NCBI GenBank assembly: GCA_029979305.1
Contig: JAPOHV010000005.1
Coordinates: 1 to 32,366, forward strand
Reading direction: 5' to 3'
DNA length: 32,366 bases
DNA from: Mycobacteriaceae bacterium
Lineage (GTDB): Bacteria; Actinomycetota; Actinomycetes; Mycobacteriales; Mycobacteriaceae
Part shown: positions 24,013-32,145 of the stretch, one piece after another
How the letters are laid out: each line of letters starts with the position of its first letter
Numbering within the stretch: position 1 is the stretch's first letter
The notes under the pieces: generated by a model
What the model was told of the DNA's origin: nothing
The model's input: the letters and a program-made list of their open reading frames with translations, nothing else
Database searches by the model: none
Position numbers and translations under genes: made by a program

Positions 24013-24936
24013 TCAGGGCAGTAGCCGCTGCAGTTCGGTGAGCCACGGAACGGCCACCGCGATGGTGGGTATCACCAGCACCGCCGCGGCGGCGAGGTAG
24101 GCGGCGAGCGCCACCGCGACACTGTTGGCCGGCCCGGACAGCCGGCGCACCCGGATCACCGTGCTGGGACCGCCGGCGGCCAGCGCCCCGGCGGGGGTGG
24201 GAGCGCACGCGCAGGCGACCAGCGCCCGGGCCAGCGGCCTGGGCCCGGTGTGTCGGACTGCGGCGTCGTCGGCGAGCAGCTCGACCAGCAGCGCCACGGC
24301 GTTGAGCGCGCTGCCGCTGCGCACGAACCGGGGAAACGCGGTGTGCACCGCGACGAAGGCCTCCAGCACCAGATCGTGACGGGCACGCAGGTGGGCGCGC
24401 TCATGGCGCAGGATCGCGGCCAGTTCGGGTTCGCTCAGCGCCGACAGCGTCCCCCGGCTCAGCACCACTCGGGCTCGCACGCCGGGCAGGCAGTACGCCA
24501 GCGGCGCCTCGACGTCGAGCACTCGGACCTCGCCGTGTTCGCGGCGGTGCTCGCCGAGCAGGTCGACCATCATCCGGTGTCGGGAGCGCCGGCGCCGGGT
24601 GCCGATCGCCACCTGCAGGCCGGAATGCACCAGCCGCGCGCCGATCACCACCGTCAGCGCGAGTACCGATGCCGCACACAGCCACAGCGGCCAGCCCAGC
24701 GCCGCGATCTGCTCGCCGACATCGGCTGTCGGGCGGCCGTCGCGACCCGGAACGAACAAGTGTGCGGCCAGCGCCAGGCCGGCGCTGAAGGCGGACAGCA
24801 CGGCGGCGACGGCGATCGCTTGCCACAGCACCACCGCCGCGCGCGGTGCGCGCATCGGCCAGCAGGCCCTGGCCAGCGCCTCCGGTACCGGGCCGGCCAG
24901 CGCCAGGGCGAGGACGGTGAAGGCCAGCGCTGACAC
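24013..24936 (-). CDS. M56-family (BlaR1-like) membrane metalloprotease (Rv1845c-like)
   Basis: Multiple TM segments; zinc motif LAAILRHERAHLRARHD (HExxH); directly downstream of blaI-like gene. Confidence 0.88.
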   Translation of the reverse strand: MSALAFTVLALALAGPVPEALARACWPMRAPRAAVVLWQAIAVAAVLSAFSAGLALAAHLFVPGRDGRPTADVGEQIAALGWPLWLCAASVLALTVVIGARLVHSGLQVAIGTRRRRSRHRMMVDLLGEHRREHGEVRVLDVEAPLAYCLPGVRARVVLSRGTLSALSEPELAAILRHERAHLRARHDLVLEAFVAVHTAFPRFVRSGSALNAVALLVELLADDAAVRHTGPRPLARALVACACAPTPAGALAAGGPSTVIRVRRLSGPANSVAVALAAYLAAAAVLVIPTIAVAVPWLTELQRLLP

Positions 24937-24996
24937 GTTTGACAGTCTCTCCCAGCCGATGGCCGGGCGCTGCCAGATCGACGAGAGGAATTCGTC

Positions 24997-25386
24997 TCAG
25001 TCGGAGCGGTGCCTGACCTCGAGTTCGGCCAGGGCCCGGCGCAGGGCGTCGGCTTCGTCGGCGCCCACCCGCTCGACGAAATGGACCAGCGCGGCCCGCC
25101 GGTCGCCGGAGTCGATCGCCTGGTCGAGCGCGTCGACCATCAGACCGGCCACCAGTTCGTCGCGACCAGCGGTCGGCGTATAGCGGTGGGCGCGGTCGTC
25201 GCGGATCTGGACGACCAGGTTCTTGCGGGCCAGCCGCTGCAGCACCGTCATCACGGTGGTGTAGGCGAGGTCGCGGTGGGCGGCCAGCGCCTGGTGGACC
25301 TGACGGACCGTCTGCGGCCGCTCGGCGCCCCACAGCTGGTCCATCACGGTGCGTTCCAGGTCTCCCAGACCGATCAGCTTGGCCAT
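24997..25386 (-). CDS. blaI: BlaI/MecI-family transcriptional repressor (Rv1846c-like)
   Basis: MAKLIGLGDLERTVMDQLWGAERPQTVRQVHQALAAHRDLAYTTVMTVLQRLARKNLVVQIRDDRAHRYTP; start at ATG 25386. Confidence 0.93.
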   Translation of the reverse strand: MAKLIGLGDLERTVMDQLWGAERPQTVRQVHQALAAHRDLAYTTVMTVLQRLARKNLVVQIRDDRAHRYTPTAGRDELVAGLMVDALDQAIDSGDRRAALVHFVERVGADEADALRRALAELEVRHRSD

Positions 25387-25430
25387 GGCCTCATCTCCCC
25401 GTCGAGGGTACCCCCGGTTTACCCACGGTT

Positions 25431-25447
25431 TACTACGAGGCGTCGTA
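25431..25447. promoter_or_regulatory. candidate BlaI operator, imperfect palindrome TACTACG-AGG-CGTCGTA
   Basis: TAC-N-ACG-N3-CGT-N-GTA symmetry 45 bp upstream of the blaI ATG; overlaps the expected -35 for a minus-strand TACCCT (25410..25405). Confidence 0.55.
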
Positions 25448-25545
25448 CCTCGATTCGACGGTTCAACTCCCGGCGAACCGGGAAAGTTCCCCGCTTGCGC
25501 CGCCCGTTCGACCGGCGGCGGCTCCGACCGTGTAGACACAGACAG

Positions 25546-25956
25546 GTGGACCACGCAAACACTCCGGACGCACTGTCCGCCGCTTTCGACGCCGAGATCG
25601 GGCTGGTGTACACCGACGTGACGCCCGACGGGGTGACGGCCGAACTCACGGTCAAACCGAGTCTGCTGCAGCCGATGGGCATTGTGCACGGCGGGGTGTG
25701 GTGTGCCGTCGTGGAGTCGCTGGCGAGCGTCTCGGCCTACACCTGGCTGTCGGCCAACGGCGGGGGGAACGTGGTCGGGGTGAACAACAGCACCGACTTT
25801 CTGCGGGCGGTCAGCGAGGGAACCGTCCACGGCGCCTCCGAGCCGGTGCACCGCGGCCGGCTTCAGCAGCTGTGGCTGGTGTCCATTCGCGACGAGCGGC
25901 AGCGCCTGGTGGCCCGCGGGCAGGTGCGGTTACAGAACCTTCAAGCCCGGTCGTAA
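25546..25956 (+). CDS. PaaI-type hotdog-fold thioesterase (Rv1847-like)
   Basis: VDHANTPDALSAAFDAEIGLVYTDVTPDGVTAELTVKPSLLQPMGIVHGGVWCAVVESLASVSAYTWL...GVNNSTDFLRAVSEGTVHGASEPVHRGRLQQLWLV; GTG 25546 preferred over ORF start 25009. Confidence 0.9.
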   Translation: MDHANTPDALSAAFDAEIGLVYTDVTPDGVTAELTVKPSLLQPMGIVHGGVWCAVVESLASVSAYTWLSANGGGNVVGVNNSTDFLRAVSEGTVHGASEPVHRGRLQQLWLVSIRDERQRLVARGQVRLQNLQARS

Positions 25957-27333
25957 CTGGTGGTCCGCGGCGTGGTCCGGGCCCTGGGCCAGTCGCAGGA
26001 CCAGTCGCGCGCCGCCCGTCGGGCTGGTCTCCAAGGATGCTGTGCCGCTGTGTAACTCGGCCTGCTGTGCCACCAGCGCCAGGCCCAGCCCGGAGCCGGC
26101 GTGGGTGGCTGTCGATCCGCGGGAGAACCGCTCGAAGACCGCGGCGCGTTCACCTTCGGGCACGCCACTGCCGTTGTCGTCGACGGTGACCTCCACCGCG
26201 TCCGGTAGGCGGCGCGCCGCCAGTCGCACCTCGGTGGCCCCACCGTGGCGCACGGCGTTGGCGATGGCGTTGTCGATCACCAGACGCAGCCCGGCCGGCA
26301 GGCCCGTCATGACAACCGCCGGTGAAGGCACCAGGGAGACAACGAGATCGGGGTAGGTGCGTTCGGCGTCGTGTGCGGCGCGGTCGAGCAGTTCGGCGAT
26401 GTCGAAGGACACGAAGTCGTCGGCGGTGGTGAGTTCGCCCTGCGCCAGCCGTTCCAGGGCGGTCAGGGTGGCCTCGATGCGGCTCTGGGTGCGGATGGTG
26501 TCGCCCAGCGCCTCCTGCCGGCCCTCAGCGGTCAGGTCCAGGGTCGACAGCACCTCGAGGTTGGTGCGCATCGCCGTGAGCGGGGTGCGCAACTCATGGG
26601 AGGCGACGGCTGCGAAGTCGCGGGCCGACTCCAGAGCGGCCCGGGTCCTGGCCTGCTCGTCGCCGATGCGGGCCAGCATGCCTTCGACCGCCTCACCGAT
26701 CTCCACCGCCTCGCTGACGCCCCGGACCTGAACCTCCTCCGGTTTGGACTGGGCGTTGATGGCGCGGGCCTGCTGGGCGAGCAGCCGGAACGGGTCGATC
26801 ATGATCAGCGCGAAGAACCAGCCGATCACCACTGTTCCGATGATCACGCCGCCGCATATCAGCACGACCCGCCAGTGCAGTTCGGCGATCCTGCGCTGTG
26901 TCTCCGCCAGCGGCGCGCCGAGGGCGATCGACGCGACTCCGACCGAGAACGTGCGCACCCGGTACTGGACGCCGTCGATGCTGGTGTCGGCGTAGCCGTC
27001 GGCGAGCTCGGGCAGGACGACATCGGTGGGCATCGAGATCGTCGTCTTGCCCGCGCGGATGGTTCGCACGAGATTGCCGTCGGGACTGGGTGTTCCGGCA
27101 GCCGACGGCTCGGACAGCAGGGTGCTGAAGTCACCGAGGCTGCTCACCGAATCGAGCCGGCGGTCCAGTTGGCTGTACTGGTCGTTGGTGACTCCGACCC
27201 ACACCCAGGTGCCCAGCGTCAGTACCAGCACGACGACCGACAGTGCCGCGACGATGACGATGGTGCGCAACGACAGCATCCGGGTCGGCAGGCGTTGCAG
27301 CAGTCGGTAGACGAGTTCTCGGGGTCTGACCAT
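25930..27333 (-). CDS. PrrB-like sensor histidine kinase
   Basis: Two TM segments, HAMP, H-box FAAVASHELRTPLTAMRTNLEVLSTLDL, N-box GLRLVIDNAIANAVRHGGA, VDDNGSGVPEGERAAVFERFSRGS, GSGLGLALVAQQAELHSGTASLE; very similar to recalled mycobacterial PrrB. Confidence 0.93.
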   Translation of the reverse strand: MVRPRELVYRLLQRLPTRMLSLRTIVIVAALSVVVLVLTLGTWVWVGVTNDQYSQLDRRLDSVSSLGDFSTLLSEPSAAGTPSPDGNLVRTIRAGKTTISMPTDVVLPELADGYADTSIDGVQYRVRTFSVGVASIALGAPLAETQRRIAELHWRVVLICGGVIIGTVVIGWFFALIMIDPFRLLAQQARAINAQSKPEEVQVRGVSEAVEIGEAVEGMLARIGDEQARTRAALESARDFAAVASHELRTPLTAMRTNLEVLSTLDLTAEGRQEALGDTIRTQSRIEATLTALERLAQGELTTADDFVSFDIAELLDRAAHDAERTYPDLVVSLVPSPAVVMTGLPAGLRLVIDNAIANAVRHGGATEVRLAARRLPDAVEVTVDDNGSGVPEGERAAVFERFSRGSTATHAGSGLGLALVAQQAELHSGTASLETSPTGGARLVLRLAQGPDHAADHQLRPGLKVL

Positions 27334-27357
27334 GGCGGTGCGATCGCCGCGGGGCGG

Positions 27358-27735
27358 CTAGACGGCGTCGGCGAGGATCAGGGCGCGCTGCGGGAGGTTG
27401 CAGCGATCACGGAAGTCCCGGGACGGCTGACGGATGGCCTCCAACTCGGCGCGCACCTGCGGGTTGTCGGTCAGGTAGTCCTCGGTCTCGTCGCGCGCAA
27501 CGGTTTTCGGCTGACCCTGTAGGCCGGTGAAGAAGTCGTTGACGTCGGGATGGGTGAACAGATACGTCGACATGGCCGCTGAGATCCCGGCCATGATGCC
27601 GGTCATGTCCGCCGTCGTGCAGCCCGGCGGCAGGTCGTCGTCGGCGGCGGCGATACCGGGCGTGCCCAACAGAACCGCGACGGCGCCGGCCGTCACCGCC
27701 GAGGCGCGAATCAGCCTTCGAATCCCGGGTGGCAT
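27358..27735 (-). CDS. secreted hemophore-related (Rv0203-like) protein
   Basis: Signal peptide MPPGIRRLIRASAVTAGAVAVLLGTPGIAAA; CTTADMTGIMAGISAAMSTYLFTHPDVNDFF...LTDNPQVRAELEAIRQPSRDFRDRCNLP matches the mycobacterial hemophore family pattern with two Cys; GGGGG SD. Confidence 0.75.
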   Translation of the reverse strand: MPPGIRRLIRASAVTAGAVAVLLGTPGIAAADDDLPPGCTTADMTGIMAGISAAMSTYLFTHPDVNDFFTGLQGQPKTVARDETEDYLTDNPQVRAELEAIRQPSRDFRDRCNLPQRALILADAV

Positions 27736-27781
27736 GGTTTCCCCCTTGTCTTGCTTTCGGCGTCTTCGGATGGTCGGCTCC

Positions 27782-29155
27782 TCACGAGGCGGTGATCTCG
27801 GCGTCCTCGATCTCCTCGACGATCTCCTCGAGCTGCTCGATCCTGGTGCGGGCGTAGGCCTGCTGTTCGGTGATGGTGAGCTGGCCGCGGTGACTGCCGA
27901 TGAAAGTGGTGAGCCATGAGAACGCGGTGACGATCCGCGCCTTGAATCCGACCAGGTAGACCAGGTGCAGGAAAAGCCATGCCAGCCAGGCGATGTAGCC
28001 GCTGAATTCGATCGGGCCGACCTTGACCACCGCGGAGTGCCGCGAAACGGTGGCCATCGAACCCTTGTCGAAGTATTTGAACGGTTCCCGGGCTGCCGGA
28101 TCGGCGCCTTTGAGCTCGGCCTTGATCAGCTTTGCCGCGTAGCGGGCGCCCTGGATGGCGCCCTGTGCCTGGCCCGGGACGCCGTCGACCAGCACCATGT
28201 CGCCGACCGCGAAGACGTTCGGATACCCCGGCACAGTCAGATCGGGTTGCACCCGGATCCGCCCGGCGCGGTCGACCTCGGCGCCGGACTGGTCGGCGAG
28301 GATTTGCGCCAGCGGGCTGCCTGAGACGCCGGCCGACCAGACTTTGGTCTGGCACTCGATGCGGTCGACGGTGCCGTCGCTGTGCTTGACGGTGACGCCG
28401 TTGCGATCGACGTCGGTGACCATCGCGCCCAGCTGGATCTCCACTCCCAGCTTCTCGAGCCGCTGCGCCGCTTTGCGGCCCAGCTTCTCGCCCATCGGCG
28501 GCAGCACCGCCGGAGCGGCGTCGAGCAGGATCACCCGAGCCTTGGTGGAGTCGATGTGCCGGAAGGTGCCCTTGAGGGTGTGATCGGCCAACTCGGCGAT
28601 CTGGCCGGCCATTTCGACTCCCGTGGGGCCGGCGCCGACGACGACGAAGGTCAGCAGCTTGGCGCGCCGCTCCGGATCGCTGGACCTTTCCGCCTGCTCG
28701 AACGCGCCGAGGATGCGGCCGCGCCCCTCAAGCGCATCGTCGATGGTCTTCATGCCCGGGGCCCACTCGGCGAAGTGGTCGTTGCCGAAGTAGGACTGAC
28801 CGGCGCCCGCGGCGACGATCAGCGAGTCGTAGGGGGTGCGGTAGGTGTGTCCCAGCAGTTCGGAGTCGACGGTCTGGTTGGCCAGGTCGATGTCGGTGAC
28901 CTCGCCGAGCAGGACCTGGCAGTTTCGCTGCTTACGCAGGATCACCCTGGTCGGCGGCGCGATCTCCCCTTCGGAGATGATGCCGGTCGCCACCTGGTAC
29001 AGCAGCGGCTGGAACAGGTGGTGGGTGGTCTTGGCGATCAGCTTGATGTCGACGTCGGCCCGCTTGAGTTTCTTGGCCGCGTTGAGACCGCCGAAGCCCG
29101 AGCCGATGATCACGACCTTGTGCTTATCCGACGGAGTCGCGCCGGGATGGGTCAT
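27782..29155 (-). CDS. ndh: type II NADH dehydrogenase (NDH-2)
   Basis: KVVIIGSGFGGLNAAKKLKRADVDIKLIAKTTHHLFQPLLYQVATGIISEGEIAPP; VVVGAGPTGVEMAGQIAEL; C-terminal membrane-associated segment. Confidence 0.95.
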   Translation of the reverse strand: MTHPGATPSDKHKVVIIGSGFGGLNAAKKLKRADVDIKLIAKTTHHLFQPLLYQVATGIISEGEIAPPTRVILRKQRNCQVLLGEVTDIDLANQTVDSELLGHTYRTPYDSLIVAAGAGQSYFGNDHFAEWAPGMKTIDDALEGRGRILGAFEQAERSSDPERRAKLLTFVVVGAGPTGVEMAGQIAELADHTLKGTFRHIDSTKARVILLDAAPAVLPPMGEKLGRKAAQRLEKLGVEIQLGAMVTDVDRNGVTVKHSDGTVDRIECQTKVWSAGVSGSPLAQILADQSGAEVDRAGRIRVQPDLTVPGYPNVFAVGDMVLVDGVPGQAQGAIQGARYAAKLIKAELKGADPAAREPFKYFDKGSMATVSRHSAVVKVGPIEFSGYIAWLAWLFLHLVYLVGFKARIVTAFSWLTTFIGSHRGQLTITEQQAYARTRIEQLEEIVEEIEDAEITAS

Positions 29156-29242
29156 CTCTCACTCCTGAATTACCTGACCTGAGCGAACGGCTTGTAGGGA
29201 CACGTCTACGGTAGTCGGCCCGCGCGTCCGCGTCGTGGCGGG

Positions 29243-30160
29243 TCAGCCACCGACCACCGGACGCAACGCCTCGCCGACCCTGGCTATCGAGCCGGGCACG
29301 TAGGACGGCATGTTGAGGATCACGCCGTCGATGCCGGCGTCGACCACGTTGCGCTGTACGGCGTCGGCGATCCGATCGGGGCTGCCGACCAGCACCCGAC
29401 CCCGCATCGCGGCGGGAACCATGTCCTCGGTGAACCCGGGATCGGGGACCGCGCTCAGCAGCACGCTCGTCTCCAGCGTCGACAGGTCCCGGCCGGCTTC
29501 GTCGCAGCGCGCCGACAGCGCGGTCATCTTGCCCGGAAGTTCGGCCAGGGTCGCGATGATGTTGAGGTGGTCGAAGAAGCGGGCGGCCAGGCCGAACGTC
29601 TTGCGCTCGCCGCTGCCGCCGATCATCAGCGGGATGTGGTCACGCAGCCGGGGCACCGCCACCGCCTCCTCGGTGCGGTAGTACCGGCCGCTGAAGGTCA
29701 CCCGCTCGCCGGCGATCATCGGCAGCAGGATCTCCAGGGCCTCATCGAGTTTGGCGAAACGCTCGGTGAACGTGCCGAATTCGAAGCCGAGCGCCGTGTG
29801 CTCCAGTTCGAACCATCCGGTGCCCATGCCGAGCACCGCCCGGCCGCCGCTGACCACGTCCAGGGTGGTGATGATCTTGGCCAGCAGGGTGGGATTGCGA
29901 TAGGTGTTGCCGGTGACCAGCGTTCCCAGCAACACCCGCTCGGTGGCGGTGGCCAGTGCGCCGAGCGCGGTGTAGGCCTCCAGCATCGGCTCGTCGGGCC
30001 TGCCGAGCATGGGTAGTTGATAGAAGTGGTCCATCACGAAGACCGCGTCGAAACCGGCGGCTTCCGCCTCGCGGGCCTGTGCAACCACGGTCGGGAACAA
30101 CTCGGCGACCGGTGTGCCGTAGGAGAAGTTCGGGATCTGCAGGCCGAGTTGGATGGTCAC
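29243..30160 (-). CDS. LLM-class (F420-dependent type) oxidoreductase (Rv1855c-like)
   Basis: VTIQLGLQIPNFSYGTPVAELFPTVVAQAREAEAAGFDAVFVMDHFYQLP...VLLGTLVTGNTYRNPTLLAKIITTLDVVSGGRAVLGMGTGWFELEH; GTG 30160 preferred over ORF start 30199. Confidence 0.92.
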   Translation of the reverse strand: MTIQLGLQIPNFSYGTPVAELFPTVVAQAREAEAAGFDAVFVMDHFYQLPMLGRPDEPMLEAYTALGALATATERVLLGTLVTGNTYRNPTLLAKIITTLDVVSGGRAVLGMGTGWFELEHTALGFEFGTFTERFAKLDEALEILLPMIAGERVTFSGRYYRTEEAVAVPRLRDHIPLMIGGSGERKTFGLAARFFDHLNIIATLAELPGKMTALSARCDEAGRDLSTLETSVLLSAVPDPGFTEDMVPAAMRGRVLVGSPDRIADAVQRNVVDAGIDGVILNMPSYVPGSIARVGEALRPVVGG

Positions 30161-30166
30161 GACACC

Positions 30167-30173
30167 TAGGGTA
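30167..30173. promoter_or_regulatory. symmetric TAGGGTA: overlapping -10 elements for divergent leaderless promoters
   Basis: + strand TAGGGT (30167..30172), 8 nt, ATG 30181; - strand TACCCT (30173..30168), 7 nt, GTG 30160. Confidence 0.5.
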
Positions 30174-30180
30174 AGAGGCC

Positions 30181-30993
30181 ATGAGGTCGACCGGGGCATC
30201 GCCGGCGGTGTTGCCGCGCTGGGTGTACCTGCCCGCCGGTCTGGGCGCCGTGTTCGTCGCCCTGCCGTTGCTCGCGCTGGCCGTCAAGGTCGACTGGCCG
30301 CGGTTCGGCGCACTGGTCGGCAGCCCTTCCGCGATGGCCGCGCTGCTGCTCAGTCTGCGGACCGCCGCCGCGAGCACATTGCTGTGCCTGCTTCTCGGAG
30401 TGCCACTCGCACTGGTGCTGGCCCGCCACCGCCGCCGGGCGGCCCGGCTGCTGCGGCCACTGATCCTGCTGCCGCTGGTGCTGCCACCGGTGGTCGGCGG
30501 ACTTGCGCTGCTGTACGTGTTCGGCCGGCTCGGACTGCTCGGCCACTACCTGGAGGCGGCGGGTATCCGGGTTGCTTTCACCACGACGGCGGTGGTGCTG
30601 GCCCAGGCGTTCGTGTCGCTGCCGTTCCTGGTGATCGCCCTCGAGGGTGCGGCCCGTGCCGCCGGGGCGGGCTATGACACGGTGGCCGCGACGCTCGGGG
30701 CGGGACCGTCGACGGTGTGGTGGCGGGTGACGCTGCCACTGCTGGCTCCCGGACTGTTGTCGGGGGCGGTGTTGGCCTTCGCCCGGGCGCTGGGGGAGTT
30801 CGGTGCCACGCTGACCTTCGCCGGGTCCCGGCAGGGGGTGACGCGGACCCTGCCGCTGGAGATCTACCTGCAGCGAGAGGCTGACCCCGACGCCGCGGTC
30901 GCCCTCTCGATGTTGCTCGTCGCGGTGGCCGCGGTCGTCGTGGTGGTGCTGGGCTCGCGGGTCGTCAGCGGCCGGGACCGACAGCATGGCTGA
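30181..30993 (+). CDS. modB: molybdate ABC transporter permease
   Basis: [32 protein letters not shown]...[30 protein letters not shown]...[41 protein letters not shown]. Confidence 0.93.
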   Translation: MRSTGASPAVLPRWVYLPAGLGAVFVALPLLALAVKVDWPRFGALVGSPSAMAALLLSLRTAAASTLLCLLLGVPLALVLARHRRRAARLLRPLILLPLVLPPVVGGLALLYVFGRLGLLGHYLEAAGIRVAFTTTAVVLAQAFVSLPFLVIALEGAARAAGAGYDTVAATLGAGPSTVWWRVTLPLLAPGLLSGAVLAFARALGEFGATLTFAGSRQGVTRTLPLEIYLQREADPDAAVALSMLLVAVAAVVVVVLGSRVVSGRDRQHG

Positions 30994-32074
30994 TCTGGCG
31001 TTGTCTGCCACCGTGGCCCGACGCGGACTCGACGTCTCCTTCGACGTCGGCGGCGGCGAAGTCGTTGCGGTGCTGGGGCCCAACGGGGCCGGCAAGTCGA
31101 CCACCGCGTCGGTCGTCGCGGGGGTGCTGCGCGCCGATCGGGCGACGGTGCGGGTCGGCAACCGGACCCTGACCGACACCTCCCGCGGGGTGCAGGTGGC
31201 GGTTCACCGTCGGCGGGTCGGTGTGCTGATGCAGGACCCGCTGCTGTTCCCGCATCTCAGCGTGCGCGGCAACGTCCGGTTCGCCGCCGGCCGCCGCTCC
31301 GGATCGAGCGCCGACACGTGGCTGGACCGGGTCGGGGTCGCCGGCCTGGGTGGTCGCCGGCCGGGGGAGCTGTCCGGCGGTGAGGCCCAGCGGGTGGCCC
31401 TGGCCAGGGCGCTGGCCGCAGAACCGGAGGTGCTGCTGCTCGACGAACCGCTGGCCGGCCTGGACGTGGCCGCCGCGGCATCGGTCCGCCGGGTGCTTCG
31501 CGATGTGCTGGGCGAGAGCACCGCTACTGCGCCGCGTCCGGTGATGCTGATCACCCACGACCTGCTCGACGTGGTGGGACTGGCCCACCGGGTGGTGGTG
31601 ATCGAGGGCGGCCGGGTCGTGGAGAGCGGGTCGGTCGCCGACGTGCTGACTGCCCCGCGCAGCGGTTTCGCGGCGCGGATCGCCGGCGTCAATCTGGTGC
31701 GGGGCGTTGTCGCGGGTCCGGGAACCTTGCGCAGCCTATCCGGGCAGGTCTGGCACGGGCTGCCGGCCGAACCGATCCCGGTCGGATCGCCGGCTGTTGC
31801 GGTGTTCTCGCCGGCGGCCGTCGCGGTCTATACCGACGAGCCGCACGGCAGCCCGCGCAACAGTGTGCGGGTCCGGGTGGCTGGGCTGGACGTCGCCGGA
31901 TCCGTGGTCCGGGTGCGTGCCGCCGAGGAGTCCGGCGGCGGACCCGGACTGGCCGCCGACATCACCCCGGACGCCGTTGCTGAATTACGACTTCTGGTCG
32001 GATCAGCTGCGTGGTTCACGGTGAAAACCCAGGAGATCGGTTTGCACGCGGCGTCGCGTCCGGGAAGCCCGTGA
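30986..32074 (+). CDS. modC: molybdate ABC transporter ATP-binding protein
   Basis: Walker [15 protein letters not shown], signature [17 protein letters not shown], Walker [14 protein letters not shown]-terminal Mop-like domain; 8-bp overlap with modB. Confidence 0.93.
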   Translation: MADLALSATVARRGLDVSFDVGGGEVVAVLGPNGAGKSTTASVVAGVLRADRATVRVGNRTLTDTSRGVQVAVHRRRVGVLMQDPLLFPHLSVRGNVRFAAGRRSGSSADTWLDRVGVAGLGGRRPGELSGGEAQRVALARALAAEPEVLLLDEPLAGLDVAAAASVRRVLRDVLGESTATAPRPVMLITHDLLDVVGLAHRVVVIEGGRVVESGSVADVLTAPRSGFAARIAGVNLVRGVVAGPGTLRSLSGQVWHGLPAEPIPVGSPAVAVFSPAAVAVYTDEPHGSPRNSVRVRVAGLDVAGSVVRVRAAEESGGGPGLAADITPDAVAELRLLVGSAAWFTVKTQEIGLHAASRPGSP

Positions 32075-32114
32075 TTGCGGTGGAGTGGGGCGACACAGCC
32101 GACCGGAAACTTGC

Positions 32115-32128
32115 GTCACGGCTGTAAC
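32115..32128. promoter_or_regulatory. GTCAC-N4-GTAAC direct repeat in the apa promoter (possible MtrA-type site)
   Basis: gtcacggctgtaac lies between a TTGCGT (-35-like, 32111) and TAGGTT (-10, 32133). Confidence 0.3.
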
Positions 32129-32132
32129 ACGG

Positions 32133-32138
32133 TAGGTT
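32133..32138 (+). promoter_or_regulatory. putative -10 (TAGGTT) for leaderless apa mRNA
   Basis: TTGCGT-N16-TAGGTT-ctgggcc-ATG. Confidence 0.55.
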
Positions 32139-32145
32139 CTGGGCC

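Noticed and set aside
30166-31179. 337-aa minus-strand ORF opposite modB/modC
   Set aside because: Shadow frame; Gln/Arg/His-rich with no domain.
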